Shown here: in pieces, positions 49,945 to 61,674 of the stretch
Numbering within the stretch: position 1 is the first letter of the stretch
How the letters are laid out: each line of letters starts with the position of its first letter
Assembly (NCBI GenBank): GCA_934045905.1
Contig: OW203764.1
Span: 26,958,954 to 27,022,953 of the forward strand
Length of the DNA: 64,000 nucleotides
Source: Leuctra nigra
Lineage: Eukaryota > Arthropoda > Insecta > Plecoptera > Leuctridae
Direction: 5' to 3'
Notes under the pieces: generated by a model
Databases searched by the model: none
What the model was told of the DNA's origin: nothing
The model's input: only the letters and a program-made list of their open reading frames with translations
Position numbers and translations under genes: made by a program

Positions 49945-50353
49945 CACCATAGAGTAGATTTTTAAAATCGGCAGAACATTAAATTGATAAATGGTGAAAC
50001 TGAATATTTTGTAAAAAGTTAGGAATTCCCGATCTAGCTCCACTGAGCTCCCTACTTTGTCCATGCTTTGTCAATGATCTTGCTATTCTGTACCGAGTTA
50101 AAGAGGAATTCGGGAATCTATATTAAAAAGGTTAATTTTACATTTCAAGGGATACATTTTAACACATTTTAAGTTGTAAAATGTCTTATCTTGGTAAATT
50201 CTATACCGGGCTTAAAAATGGTCTTCTGACAACTGAAAGCCATTTTGGTGTTTCTTAAGCGACTCTCATGGCAGAGATAGTAAGTGACGCTGTAAATAAT
50301 CATCATTTTGCTTGATTCATTATTTTTCTTTTCCTAAAATAATAGAATACTTG

Positions 50354-50810
50354 TACACTTGGCCAAAGTAAAAACGGTACCTATTCGACGAAACAGTTTA
50401 GGTACTGATAAAGATTTGATGGCATCATCCTTAGTCTCAGCATCATCCATGAAGTCTATGCTAACGCGTCGTCTAACTCTATAAGTAGAGCTCTGATTTC
50501 ATTGATAACAATTTACATTTGTTAACAAATTGTTTAATTGTTAACAATTTCATTGATGATTTCATTGATAACTTTCAAATGTGCGCATGAATAGGTTAAC
50601 TTGGTCAAGGTAAAAACTGTATTAATACAGTGTGTACAGTTGTACACTTCAACTGTATTTACAGTTTACAGTAGTAGTTTAGTGTTTACAGTTGTAAACA
50701 ACTGTATTTACAGTTTTTACTTTGACCAAGTTAACCTATTCAAGCTCACATAAGTTATCAATGAAATCATCAATGAAATTGTTAACATTTGAACTGTTAA
50801 CAATTAGTTA
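50354..50810. mobile_element. Rearranged MITE with large foldback
   Basis: 50354-50510 matches the reverse complement of the GTACAC-ended MITE family (GATGGCATCATCC, TCTAACTCTA, GAGCTCTGATTTCATT). It runs into a foldback with arms at about 50539-50630 and 50701-50786 (for example ATAGGTTAACTTGGTCAA against TTGACCAAGTTAACCTAT). The central spacer is built from GTATTTACAGTTT-like repeats. It looks like a compound made from the same family. Confidence 0.5.
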
Positions 50811-51304
50811 GTACAAAACTCTATCTTTCAATTGGTTGCTGCCATGACTATACAGTCCTAATCAACCGTTTAAAAGTTAGTAGATTATTGAAATACTGGC
50901 CCTTAAAAGTTTAAGAATAAGACAATATTATGAATGAATGCATGAGTGAACAAGATACCATGATGGTGGTCGTATGACTGTCTTGATACTTGATGCTGGA
51001 ATCATCTCTTGACTTTTTAACTTACAACTATAATTTAAAGAGAGAGAGAGAGAGAAAAGGTAGCGCACGTTCTATTTCCACCTCGACTACTTGTATGATA
51101 TAATGTGGTGGGTTGCAAAGGAAAACATCATAATTCGCTGTTGATTATATGCGAGGGACGATCTGCCAGGAATAACAACTCGATGTCACGAGGAAGTTGA
51201 AGCTTCTGGCGAGACGATAGCTTTTATTCATCCAGAGTCAGGAGTTCCTCTCATCAGGCGCGCAAAGTTAAATACGTTAACATTATTGATACTCTTTCTA
51301 AAAC

Positions 51305-51489
51305 CCCATTTACACGGAGCAACTTCTTGTACAACTTCTGTACCACACTTCTGTGTCACACTTCTTGAATGGAAATTAGAACATGTTTTAAGTTCGGTGA
51401 CAGAAAGTTGCGTCGTGTAAATACAAAATTGTATGAAAAATGGGAATGTGACACAGAAGTTGTTCAAGAAATTGCACCGTGTAAATGGG
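51305..51489. mobile_element. MITE with CCCATTTACACGG ends
   Basis: A 185-bp element. The left end CCCATTTACACGG pairs with the right end CCGTGTAAATGGG, followed inward by CAACTTCTTG with CAAGAAATTG, and ACACAGAAG-type words in both arms. Two short overlapping frames (51228-51467, 51369-51551) lie inside and reflect the symmetry. Confidence 0.6.
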
Positions 51490-52065
51490 ACTTTAAACTA
51501 ACATTCCATCACATTTCATTTACACATTTCATTTCATTCTTCTGGCTGTAATGGAAACAATACAGCGGGGTTGCAAAGTCAGAAATACAAAACGTATAAT
51601 GATTTTATGATTACATCGATAATAGATTTTCTAGATTGCTCATACATCGTTATGATTATCATTTTAGTTCTTGTTCTGATTGATGAATTATGTATTTTGT
51701 AACCTACAAAACCTTCATAAGGATAACGTCAAAAGAAGAACGAAATTAAAATCAGACGGATGAAATGGTCATTCGAACACGTCCATATTATTTAAGGACG
51801 TGATACGAGAATACCTCCTGAATGCAGCATTTCATTTCAGGTTCTTTTGCTACTGAGAAGCAAATGCAGAGATGATCCCCAGCCTTCCTTGTTGCGACGG
51901 CTGATGAGATGACTGAAATGTACACTAATTAGCTATTTACATATACATAAATTAAATTTACTATACATCTAACTCCTCCTCTAATGGGAATACATCGAAT
52001 ATGCTTTGCCAAAGATAAGTGCAGCAAATCATACGGCTGAATCAAAACATTTGTCTAATGTGAAG

Positions 52066-52436
52066 TGGGGCCGTGAAAGATGACAATTCGTTTTACACTT
52101 ATATTAGGTACTTAGGACACTGTAATTAGATTTTTATGGTGTTTTTAGTTAGAATATATGCTATTCTACATTACAGTTGTTATTACACCTTCCATCACCT
52201 TTAATATTCACAAATACATCACTTATTATGCGTTTTAAACATTGATGACATGTCACATAGAACTTGAACTCATTACAGTCTTTAAATGAGTTTTAATGAG
52301 TTTAAATGACCAATTTAGGTATTTATATCCTTTGGTAGTCTGTTGTACTCTCAAATACATTTAAAAATTTAAATTACAGTGTATTAGGTGTATAATATCA
52401 TTGAAAAACGAATTGTCATCTTTCTCGGCCTTTCAC
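52066..52436. mobile_element. MITE with GAAAGATGACAATTCG ends
   Basis: A perfect inverted pair, GAAAGATGACAATTCGTTTT at 52075-52094 against 52405-52424, flanked by weaker pairing of GTGGGGCCG with the complement of CGGCCTTTCAC. Inside, ACACTGTAATTAG and AATTACAGTGT also pair. The total is about 370 bp of non-coding sequence. Confidence 0.6.
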
Positions 52437-53261
52437 AGTTGCCACATTTGTCAGACAAAACAGCTGGCGCCTCCACTCAGCCAGATCCATTCATGTAAAA
52501 AGACATAAGAAATAATATATTGAAATTATGTCGTTGTGTTAGATATAGGTACACTGGAAAATGACAAGACCAAACAAAGAGAAAATGTACTATAAAGTAC
52601 CTAGTCTAGGTTGTTTTATTATGATTTCTTATCTTTGTGTTCTATTTGAAAATTGTGGTAAAAACTAAAAATCAACAAAACGATAAACTTTATTTCATTC
52701 TGCACTCTAAAACTCAAAACATGAAATCCAAATCAAAAATATAATTATTAAATGTTCTTTCATATTAAAAGAAATGTTGATTCAGTTGTAGTTCGTGATA
52801 AATCTTGCGCCATTAGCAAGTAGTAAATAAGGTGGTCTGAGCCGGGCTGGAGACACGGAGCGTCACGGGATGATGAACTGCCGCACGGAATGCCGCGGAA
52901 TATCCGTGTCTCTTCCGCGCTGTTGTTGTTGGCAACAGAGGAGGGTCGAGACCATGCTACACTCAACATTATCAGCAGGAGAGAGGAAATATATTAAACA
53001 ATTTTAAAATTATAAGAAGGCCAAATGATTTATTTGATTTTCTATTCAATATTCAAAATAAAGTCTGGCGTCTCTTGTTCTCTTTGTAATTTCCGTTGTT
53101 TCCATGGTCTGATTTGGAGACAAATCTTGAGAGCTGAAAATTACAACTTCAAATAATTTCGAACTCGATTGAGTTGTGTTGTGCCGTCCAACCCCGTTCA
53201 AGGTTATGTGTACAGCTGCCTCGTTATGTTATGATAAAATCCAGCGATAAAACCATAGAGG

Positions 53262-53345
53262 TAAGAACCTCTATGATAAAATCTTGCCTTGCAAATCACC
53301 CCTTTGTATACAAATATCTATATTTTAGGCAACTTACACTACGAT
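53262..53345 (-). repeat. Short dispersed repeat with hairpin
   Basis: CATAGAGGT and ACCTCTATG form a hairpin at 53263-53284. The following GCAAATCACCCCTTTGTATAC and CTATATTTTAGG reappear, inverted, at about 33485-33540 (CTAAAATATAG, GGGGTGATTTGC). This is evidence of a further low-copy family. Confidence 0.45.
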
Positions 53346-53430
53346 AGGGGGTAAGTTTTATCACAACATTCATAACTTCTTAGCCTAAATGAGAAGAGGT
53401 GCCCAAATATTTTTTTGACTTATAATTCTT

Positions 53431-54441
53431 ATTGAGCGAGCGTAGCGAGCGTCACCACGGTACTCTTATGGCACTTTCTCTGTGTGTTTTTTTTTTTTTT
53501 TTTTTTTTTTTGTGGTCACAGCCCAGGTCTAACCGCTCAAGCAATCGATCTGAAATTTTGTACACATACTAACGTACTCTATGCGGTCCCTGGGATCGTT
53601 TTTGAACGGGCTCTCGTGATTGGTTCAAATTTAAAAAAAATTATCTTTCGATTGGTTACTTCGATCAATTTGAAATTTAGCAAAAACATTGCAACCAACA
53701 TTGTACCCAATCATAAAAAGTTTCAGCCAAATCCTCCTATGGGTTCAAATTTAAAACCATTTTTCATGTTATTTTTGACATTTTAACTAGAACCGTATGA
53801 CCGATCAACTTAAAACTTCGCGTGGTCATTGGTACCAACATTTTAGATATTTTTACCAATTTTCAGTCTAATCTGTCGTTATTTTCAAAAGTTTTGTCAT
53901 TTTTAGGTCATTTTATTCCATAATCTTGAAAAATGTATACTAAATTGTCATCCCTGCCTTCTTTAAGCTTCTGTTCCAAGGCAAGGCCTGTAGAGCAGCC
54001 AAGCTATCCACAATGTACAGTAAAATGAAAGCATTTTTGAGCTAGCGCATAAAATCGGATGCAGTACGAAGGCCAAATCCTCTACTTGGTTTAAGTTTAA
54101 ATAATGTCTCTGATTGGTCGACAATAAAAATGTTCACATTAAGTTCAAATTTTGCATGGTGATCAAGACCAACTTAATATTAAATTTTACATATTATTGT
54201 AAGCCCAATCAAAGTATTAATTGTAATTTTACGAGTTTAGTATGGGATGTCACAAGAGATTTCTGGAGAAGTTATGTAGTTAAGACTTCACGACACAATG
54301 GATCTGTTATTCATCCAGAGTATTATGGAGATTGAAAAATTGCAGAGAAAATCGTCTTGTGCCGTGTCGTGCATCGTTACTATGGGGATGTTGCATGTTC
54401 TGTGCTCGCTCATCAACGCGTTACACTGAGCGTTTTCCTAG
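53431..54441 (+). mobile_element. Family-H repeat, copy E
   Basis: A roughly 1.0-kb copy sharing the first 60 bases with copy D almost exactly and the same 3' end (GCTCGCTCATCAACGCG through TTTTCCTAG then T). Here the 3' stem is CGCTCA with TGAGCG. The poly-T after GTGTG is longer and generates a spurious poly-Phe frame at 53484-53786. Middle regions have diverged from D after about 600 bp. Confidence 0.6.
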
Positions 54442-57400
54442 TTTATTAAAATGTAACAAAATTGAATAGTTCAAATCCTTGACCTCGAATATTATTTTAT
54501 ACCTACTATTATACCTAGATACTATTATACTGTTCATAGCTACTACTTATTTTTCAAAATTCTGTAAAACCCGTGTGAATCAGCTTTAATATACTTGTAG
54601 TGGAGTCTGTTAAAATGCATACATTCCAAGAAAAAAAAACATATTTTGTGTTTTTTTCATGGGTAAAAGTCTATGATTCCATCATTATTCCCTCTCTGGA
54701 TGCAACGGTGTGGATTGCACACGAAGTCCTAATGCCATTTACATCTCTATCGAGAGACTGCCATTGCTCGTGGGCTTGCAATATTGTGCAACTGCAACGT
54801 AATGGAACCTCCTATGAATGGTCCAGGTATGAACATAATGTCTGCTTAATGTCTAACAGATTGGCAGTTATTACACGGCTGGTGAAGTTGCTGCTCCGAG
54901 AGGCGGCCGGTGGAAATGTTTTCTGCTTTACCGCTCGAGCGCGAGCCGAACTTCTACAAACATTCACACCCTCCAAAGTCAACAACGCGGGGAATTATGT
55001 GAGTGTTAATTTGTCGACATTATATATTATGCTTCTGCGGTTCATCTTCGACTAGGCAGCTTTTATCGCAGAATGTTTTATAGTTATGTGAGTAAAAATT
55101 TACAGGATCGCAAAAAAATAATGTATGGCTGGCAAAGAATTAAGTTTCCATTAAACTGCATTTAAAAATCCTCTCTTTTTTAGACTTTAAAGTTTTTTTT
55201 AAAGAAACTGAAGTATACGTTTGAAGACGACAAAAATAAGAAAACGTATAATGTAAAATGGTTTGTAGTTTCAAGTTTAAAGTTGGTGAACATGAGTTTG
55301 AAACACATCAATTTTGATAGAGATCAAGGAATTATAATAGTTGTTCGATGGACATTAGACATTATTTCAATATTTAATGCTAATGGGGTCAATTACAATA
55401 AACTTTGAATATTGGGACTGATTCGTAACAAAATTATGCAAGAGTAGGTACCTACACACCCAACAAATCATAAAACGGTATTTGAACGAAACGGATTGGC
55501 TGCCATAGTCGGGTTCCTTGACAATCAATCCTTGTTATTATAAATGAAATCAGAGCTCACCTACTAGAGTTAGATGACGTGTCAGCATAGTGTTCATCGG
55601 ATGATGCCATCATATTTTTTTCAGCCAATCCATTTCTTTCAAATACCGTTTTATGATTTGTCGAGTGTACATACAAAATATTTTCTCAGTGATTCTACAA
55701 ATGTCAACTTGATCGTTTGTAGGTATCTAGCCCTTTTCACTTCCTAGTTCCAACCCAAGGTATTTCCAGTGTTCCAATTCCAACCACGAGAGTATTTATT
55801 TTATAAGGAATCACCTTTTAGTGAAGTATTCATACAAACAAAATACCCTGGACAAGTTTATAGTGTCGTTAAGAGGACAATATATTTTTTAATGTGACTT
55901 CAAAGGAAGATGGTACTCTATGTACCAAGATGAATAGAATCTACATAAATGGGATCCATTTCTTCACTTCGAAGTCCAGTAAATTAAAATTATTATTCTT
56001 TATCTCTTCAAGGTGGACTCTTTAACAACCTAAAAGCTGTTAAACGCATGCACCCGAAGATATGAAACCCATTGATGTAGATTCCCTTCCCCTCCTCTCA
56101 AGCCTAATTAAAATACATTTACCACATTCATATAAAATTAGGGTTAGTTTTCAAATGAACATGAATATTCTGTATTGAAATCATTTCAGGAATAAAACGT
56201 CATTGAAATGTGTCCTGGGGTGAAATCAAAATAATGGATAAACCACTACTTAAACCAGCTTATTTTTCTAGATGCCTATTGTGGTACAGAACGTCCATTA
56301 CCGTGGCCGCACTTCACATGCCAAGCGTCACTGAAGAGTTCTCTCAGCCAATACTGGCCGGAGCTCCATAATACAATAACGTACAATGACTTGTGATAAT
56401 ATTTACCTACGCTTTATTGAGCGAGCATGCATGGGGAAGTGTGAAGCAGGATATCTCTCTCTCCATAGCATTCGAAGCCCTTCAGCTATCTAGATACGAA
56501 ATGCTTTGTCTCCATTCGCTATACACTGGAGGACATGAAGCGAGACTGTGTTGGCGCCATATTGCCGGTTTAATTGATCCAATATGGCTGCCAGCGTCGA
56601 GGCCAATCATAACAATAAGGAGCTGGACATACATGAAGAGCGATAAAGAAAACATTGGGAGTTTTGAAATGAGAAGGGAAGGGAGAAAGAGCGCTGGACT
56701 GGCGATGCGAACTTCTGTGTATTCATGGAGGTAACATGGAGAGAGAAAGTAATTGAGTTTGAGAATGATTGACAACTTTGTGTTTATTTTATAAAGTTAC
56801 CAACCAGTTCCTATCAAACATTCACCAGCTCTTTTGTAAAGATCCAATAAAACACAATTTCAAGTAATAACACGGACATACCGTATAATAAAAGATGGTT
56901 CGTCATTAAAAAAATGGGCCAAGAAAAATAAATGAGAAAAATTTAATTTTGAATGTTATTTTCTTTTGTTGATAGTCCCCGCTCTCAGTCAGGTGCAACA
57001 GACTTATTTTTACGTCACACGGAGTTTGCAAAACTACTGAAAAAATTTAGTTAACAAGACGGCGATAAGGATAATTTGCGGGAATGGAAAGCAATCATTT
57101 TCCAGTTTTCTGCCCACGAAGAGACAGGCTGCAGAGGTTAGGTGCATTCTACAAACTTGTAATATTTTCGTTAAAATAAAATTGTAAAAATATTTTAAGA
57201 TCTGATTTTGTTTTTGAGAACCTCTCACTAAAAAATCCTTTTTCATTTACCATTAAAATTGTATGAATCATTCTTAATTCTCCTGATGATTTGACGTTCA
57301 ATTTTGTGGAATTTAGAGCAATGTAAAAATAAAATCAATAACAAAGTGCCCTAACCTATTCTTCCCATCTTGCCCCACACTGGCGTGTTAAGATGGCTGC

Positions 57401-58698
57401 CAGACTGCACGTTGTTTATAATGTCAACAGGATTTGCGTGTGACTGTTGTTGCAATGACCGCAGCCGGACACAGGATTACCTCGACATGTGCCGGTGAGG
57501 CGCCAGGCCCCCAGCATTGCCGGCATATTGTGGATTCACACTGCACGATTCCCACAGGGAACAGAAATTAATTAGATTATTTGATGACGCGCTTGAGGAT
57601 TACATTTGGTTGGCGACGTGAGATAATTAGTAATTAACTTGATTGGCATTCAAAATGCATGTTTTAGTGGGCTGATAGTGTTTTGTTGACCAATCAATAA
57701 TTCTTGTTCAGTGTAGTTACTCGTCAGCGATTTCGTATAAATTAATTAAAAGATATTACCGGAGACAAGATACCTATTCGTACAAGTTATCGAAGTTTGC
57801 TATCGCTGTTTTTAGAGACATAGGCACTGGACATAGAATGTGGAAACCTTTTATGACTGATTATTTTTGTGGAAGTGTTTTGATTTGTTTTTAATAAAAT
57901 TATATAAACTTGAATTTTGATATAATGACGATGTAAGCTACTTATATGAATCCCAGTGGTGAATGTTCGATCTAAGTTGTTGCCAAAGTCCTTACCAACT
58001 GTTTTAAGTGTATCAGAGCATTGAAAAACCAGCCCTTATTTAACCAATAATAAGCTTAATAAATAATAAAATTAAAAGGAAATAATCATCGTGAATTCCT
58101 ATCGATTTACGTATTACTTTCGATTCATGCATAATTAGTACAGTCTTCCTTTAAAAGCAATCTGGATGTAGAAGGATATCAAGACCCTCAAGATATTTCA
58201 CAGTAAGCTATAACCAACGTGTCGTATGTAATCATGAAGAGGGAGGTATCAATATCAATAAATTGTCGGGTCGAGACTGTAAGTAGAATGTGAGGCTCGC
58301 CGGCGCAAAACTATGGGCAAGGGTTTGCTCTGAGATGCGGCTCGCAAGACATTAAGGTTAGTGCTGCTGTCTAATGGTTCTTAATTCCTGTATTCCTACA
58401 AGATGTTCGATCAACATCTCATGCCAGGTGAATGTGTGATCCAACGCTTTTCAAGAGAACATGGGCGACTGACATTCATAAGCTGTTTTCCGGATCCTTA
58501 AATAAATTCGATAATTTTTTAAGTCAAACGAAGTAGGTAACAGATAATGTCCAACGTTTTTCAAAGGAATCAAAAGTTGATTTCTTGCAAGATCGGTGTA
58601 TCGGTTCCACCTATTTGAGATATCTTGGGTTCCAACAGATGAATTAGGTATAAATTGTTTATACTTACTCATGCGCGTAGGAACTATACTTTCATCAT
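54442..58698. other. Intergenic, no gene called
   Basis: Holds the longest open frame other than croc, 151 codons at 54600-55055. Its translation has no domain, no repeat conservation and mixed composition, so it is not called. A MITE lies at 55450-55674. The 56393-56775 frames overlap on opposite strands. A CG-richer block at 57380-57530 shows no structure. Confidence 0.45.
55450..55674. mobile_element. GTACAC-ended MITE, copy 3
   Basis: The best-preserved member. The left end is CAACAAATCATAAAACGG and the right end CCGTTTTATGATTTGTCG, near-perfect inverted repeats extending about 45 bp inward to GGATTGGCTG and CAGCCAATCC. Length is about 225 bp. Confidence 0.7.
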
Positions 58699-58794
58699 GG
58701 GGGGGGGGGGGGGAGGGGGTTAAAACCAGTTAAACCAGTTAAAAAGTTATTCTGGAGCTTTAAAATGCACAAACTGAAGCAAAACAAACAACAA

Positions 58795-59030
58795 TTATTG
58801 CCCTGCAGGGCATTTTTCGAATATAAACAATTTATAAATTCGATTCTGGGATTCGCACAAATTCGATTGTACAAATTACAACAAATAACTCCCTATTTTT
58901 GCCCCGCAAGGCGTTTTTCTTAGAATTTAAACAATTTTTAAGAGATACTTGGACACTGAACTTAATTTTGTATGTTGACTGGGGGGTCAGCCTGATCGAG
59001 TGGGCTATCCCCCCCTTCCTATGCGCCTGT
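58795..59030. mobile_element. Fragment of hAT-like element
   Basis: GCCCTGCAGGGCATTTTTCGAA at about 58800 and a second GCCCCGCAAGGCGTTTTTC at 58899 form repeated modules; a similar GAAAAACGCCCTGCAGGCC lies inside the MITE at 19964-20428. The right end CCTTCCTATGCGCCTG is, on the minus strand, a CAGGCGCATAGGAAGGGGGG start typical of some hAT termini. The left end is not found. Confidence 0.4.
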
Positions 59031-59144
59031 TTATACTTCACTTTACTGATGGAAAATCTGAAAGTATATCCGGCGTGAAACGACAATTATATTCTATGAA
59101 ACAGCATTATTTCATTTTTACATTATTTTATTTTTTCAAAGGCT

Positions 59145-59176
59145 CGCGAAGACACGCTGAGGGTTTTCCTAGTTAG
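59145..59176 (+). mobile_element. Possible solo 3' end of family H
   Basis: CGCTGAGGGTTTTCCTAGTTA closely resembles the family-H 3' terminus (ACTGAGCGTTTTCCTAGTTTA in copy E). It sits seven bases before the first unit of the 113-bp satellite. Only about 30 bases can be compared, so chance similarity is possible. Confidence 0.3.
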
Positions 59177-59182
59177 CAATCA

Positions 59183-61674
59183 ACAAACAGAGGTATGTCC
59201 TGAATCATCAAGCGCTAGCTGACAGTTTCTCATATTTGTGTAATCTCTAGTTGATCCTCGTTCTCTTACGCGTCCACGCCGCTTGGGGTGTCTGGACAAA
59301 CAGAGGTATGTCCTGAATCATCAAGCGCTAGCTGACAGTTTCTCATATTTGTGTAATCTCTAGTTGATCCTCGTTCTCTTACGCGTCCACGCCGCTTGGG
59401 GTGTCTGGACAAACAGAGGTATGTCCTGAATCATCAAGCGCTAGCTGACAGTTTCTCATATTTGTGTAATCTCTAGTTGATCCTCGTTCTCTTACGCGTC
59501 CACGCCGCTTGGGGTGTCTGGACAAACAGAGGTATGTCCTGAATCATCAAGCGCTAGCTGACAGTTTCTCATATTTGTGTAATCTCTAGTTGATCCTCGT
59601 TCTCTTACGCGTCCACGCCGCTTGGGGTGTCTGGACAAACAGAGGTATGTCCTGAATCATCAAGCGCTAGCTGACAGTCTTCTCATATTTGTGTAATCTC
59701 TAGTTGATCCTCGTTCTCTTACGCGTCCACGCCGCTTGGGGTGTCTGGACAAACAGAGGTATGTCCTGAATCATCAAGCGCTAGCTGACAGTCTTCTCAT
59801 ATTTGTGTAATCTCTAGTTGATCCTCGTTCTCTTACGCGTCCACGCCGCTTGGGGTGTCTGGACAAACAGAGGTATGTCCTGAATCATCAAGCGCTAGCT
59901 GACAGTCTTCTCATATTTGTGTAATCTCTAGTTGATCCTCGTTCTCTTACGCGTCCACGCCGCTTGGGGTGTCTGGACAAACAGAGGTATGTCCTGAATC
60001 ATCAAGCGCTAGCTGACAGTTTCTCATATTTGTGTAATCTCTAGTTGATCCTCGTTCTCTTACGCGTCCACGCCGCTTGGGGTGTCTGGACAAACAGAGG
60101 TATGTCCTGAATCATCAAGCGCTAGCTGTCAGTTTCTCATATTTGTGTAATCTCTAGTTGATCCTCGTTCTCTTACGCGTCCACGCCGCTTGGGGTGTCT
60201 GGACAAACAGAGGTATGTCCTGAATCATCAAGCGCTAGCTGACAGTTTCTCATATTTGTGTAATCTCTAGTTGATCCTCGTTCTCTTACGCGTCCACGCC
60301 GCTTGGGGTGTCTGGACAAACAGAGGTATGTCCTGAATCATCAAGCGCTAGCTGACAGTTTCTCATATTTGTGTAATCTCTAGTTGATCCTCGTTCTCTT
60401 ACGCGTCCACGCCGCTTGGGGTGTCTGGACAAACAGAGGTATGTCCTGAATCATCAAGCGCTAGCTGACAGTTTCTCATATTTGTGTAATCTCTAGTTGA
60501 TCCTCGTTCTCTTACGCGTCCACGCCGCTTGGGGTGTCAGGACAAACAGAGGTATGTCCTGAATCATCAAGCGCTAGCTGACAGTCTTCTCATATTTGTG
60601 TAATCTCTAGTTGATCCTCGTTCTCTTACGCGTCCACGCCGCTTGGGGTGTCTGGACAAACAGAGGTATGTCCTGAATCATCAAGCGCTAGCTGACAGTC
60701 TTCTCATATTTGTGTAATCTCTAGTTGATCCTCGTTCTCTTACGCGTCCACGCCGCTTGGGGTGTCTGGACAAACAGAGGTATGTCCTGAATCATCAAGC
60801 GCTAGCTGACAGTCTTCTCATATTTGTGTAATCTCTAGTTGATCCTCGTTCTCTTACGCGTCCACGCCGCTTGGGGTGTCTGGACAAACAGAGGTATGTC
60901 CTGAATCATCAAGCGCTAGCTGACAGTTTCTCATATTTGTGTAATCTCTAGTTGATCCTCGTTCTCTTACGCGTCCACGCCGCTTGGGGTGTCTGGACAA
61001 ACAGAGGTATGTCCTGAATCATCAAGCGCTAGCTGTCAGTTTCTCATATTTGTGTAATCTCTAGTTGATCCTCGTTCTCTTACGCGTCCACGCCGCTTGG
61101 GGTGTCTGGACAAACAGAGGTATGTCCTGAATCATCAAGCGCTAGCTGACAGTTTCTCATATTTGTGTAATCTCTAGTTGATCCTCGTTCTCTTACGCGT
61201 CCACGCCGCTTGGGGTGTCTGGACAAACAGAGGTATGTCCTGAATCATCAAGCGCTAGCTGACAGTTTCTCATATTTGTGTAATCTCTAGTTGATCCTCG
61301 TTCTCTTACGCGTCCACGCCGCTTGGGGTGTCTGGACAAACAGAGGTATGTCCTGAATCATCAAGCGCTAGCTGACAGTTTCTCATATTTGTGTAATCTC
61401 TAGTTGATCCTCGTTCTCTTACGCGTCCACGCCGCTTGGGGTGTCTGGACAAACAGAGGTATGTCCTGAATCATCAAGCGCTAGCTGACAGTTTCTCATA
61501 TTTGTGTAATCTCTAGTTGATCCTCGTTCTCTTACGCGTCCACGCCGCTTGGGGTGTCTGGACAAACAGAGGTATGTCCTGAATCATCAAGCGCTAGCTG
61601 ACAGTTTCTCATATTTGTGTAATCTCTAGTTGATCCTCGTTCTCTTACGCGTCCACGCCGCTTGGGGTGTCTGG
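59183..61674. repeat. Satellite: 22 tandem units of 113/114 bp
   Basis: Units start at ACAAACAGAGGTATGTCC; first starts are 59183, 59296, 59409, 59522 and 59635. Sixteen units are 113 bp and six are 114 bp owing to an extra C (GACAGTCTTCTC instead of GACAGTTTCTC). Only two other variants were found: GCTGTCAG for GCTGACAG in units 9 and 17, and TCAGG for TCTGG at the end of unit 12. Each unit contains AGCGCT, GCTAGC and ACGCGT palindromes. The near-identity means recent amplification or homogenisation. The period is not a multiple of three and frames contain stops. Confidence 0.97.

Noticed and set aside
52849..52913. GAGACACGGA and TCCGTGTCTC inverted pair
   Set aside because: Only a 10-bp stem with a loop of about 45 bp and no second copy. 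It may be chance in a CG-richer patch.
53484..53786. Poly-Phe-starting frame
   Set aside because: It arises from the T tract of family-H copy E and is not conserved in copy D.
54600..55055. 151-codon open frame, the longest after croc
   Set aside because: No recognisable domain, signal peptide or repeat, no supporting neighbour, and mixed composition. One open frame of this size in 64 kb is compatible with chance.
59183..61674. CRISPR array
   Set aside because: The whole 113-bp unit repeats without variable spacers, and the context is eukaryotic. It is a satellite.
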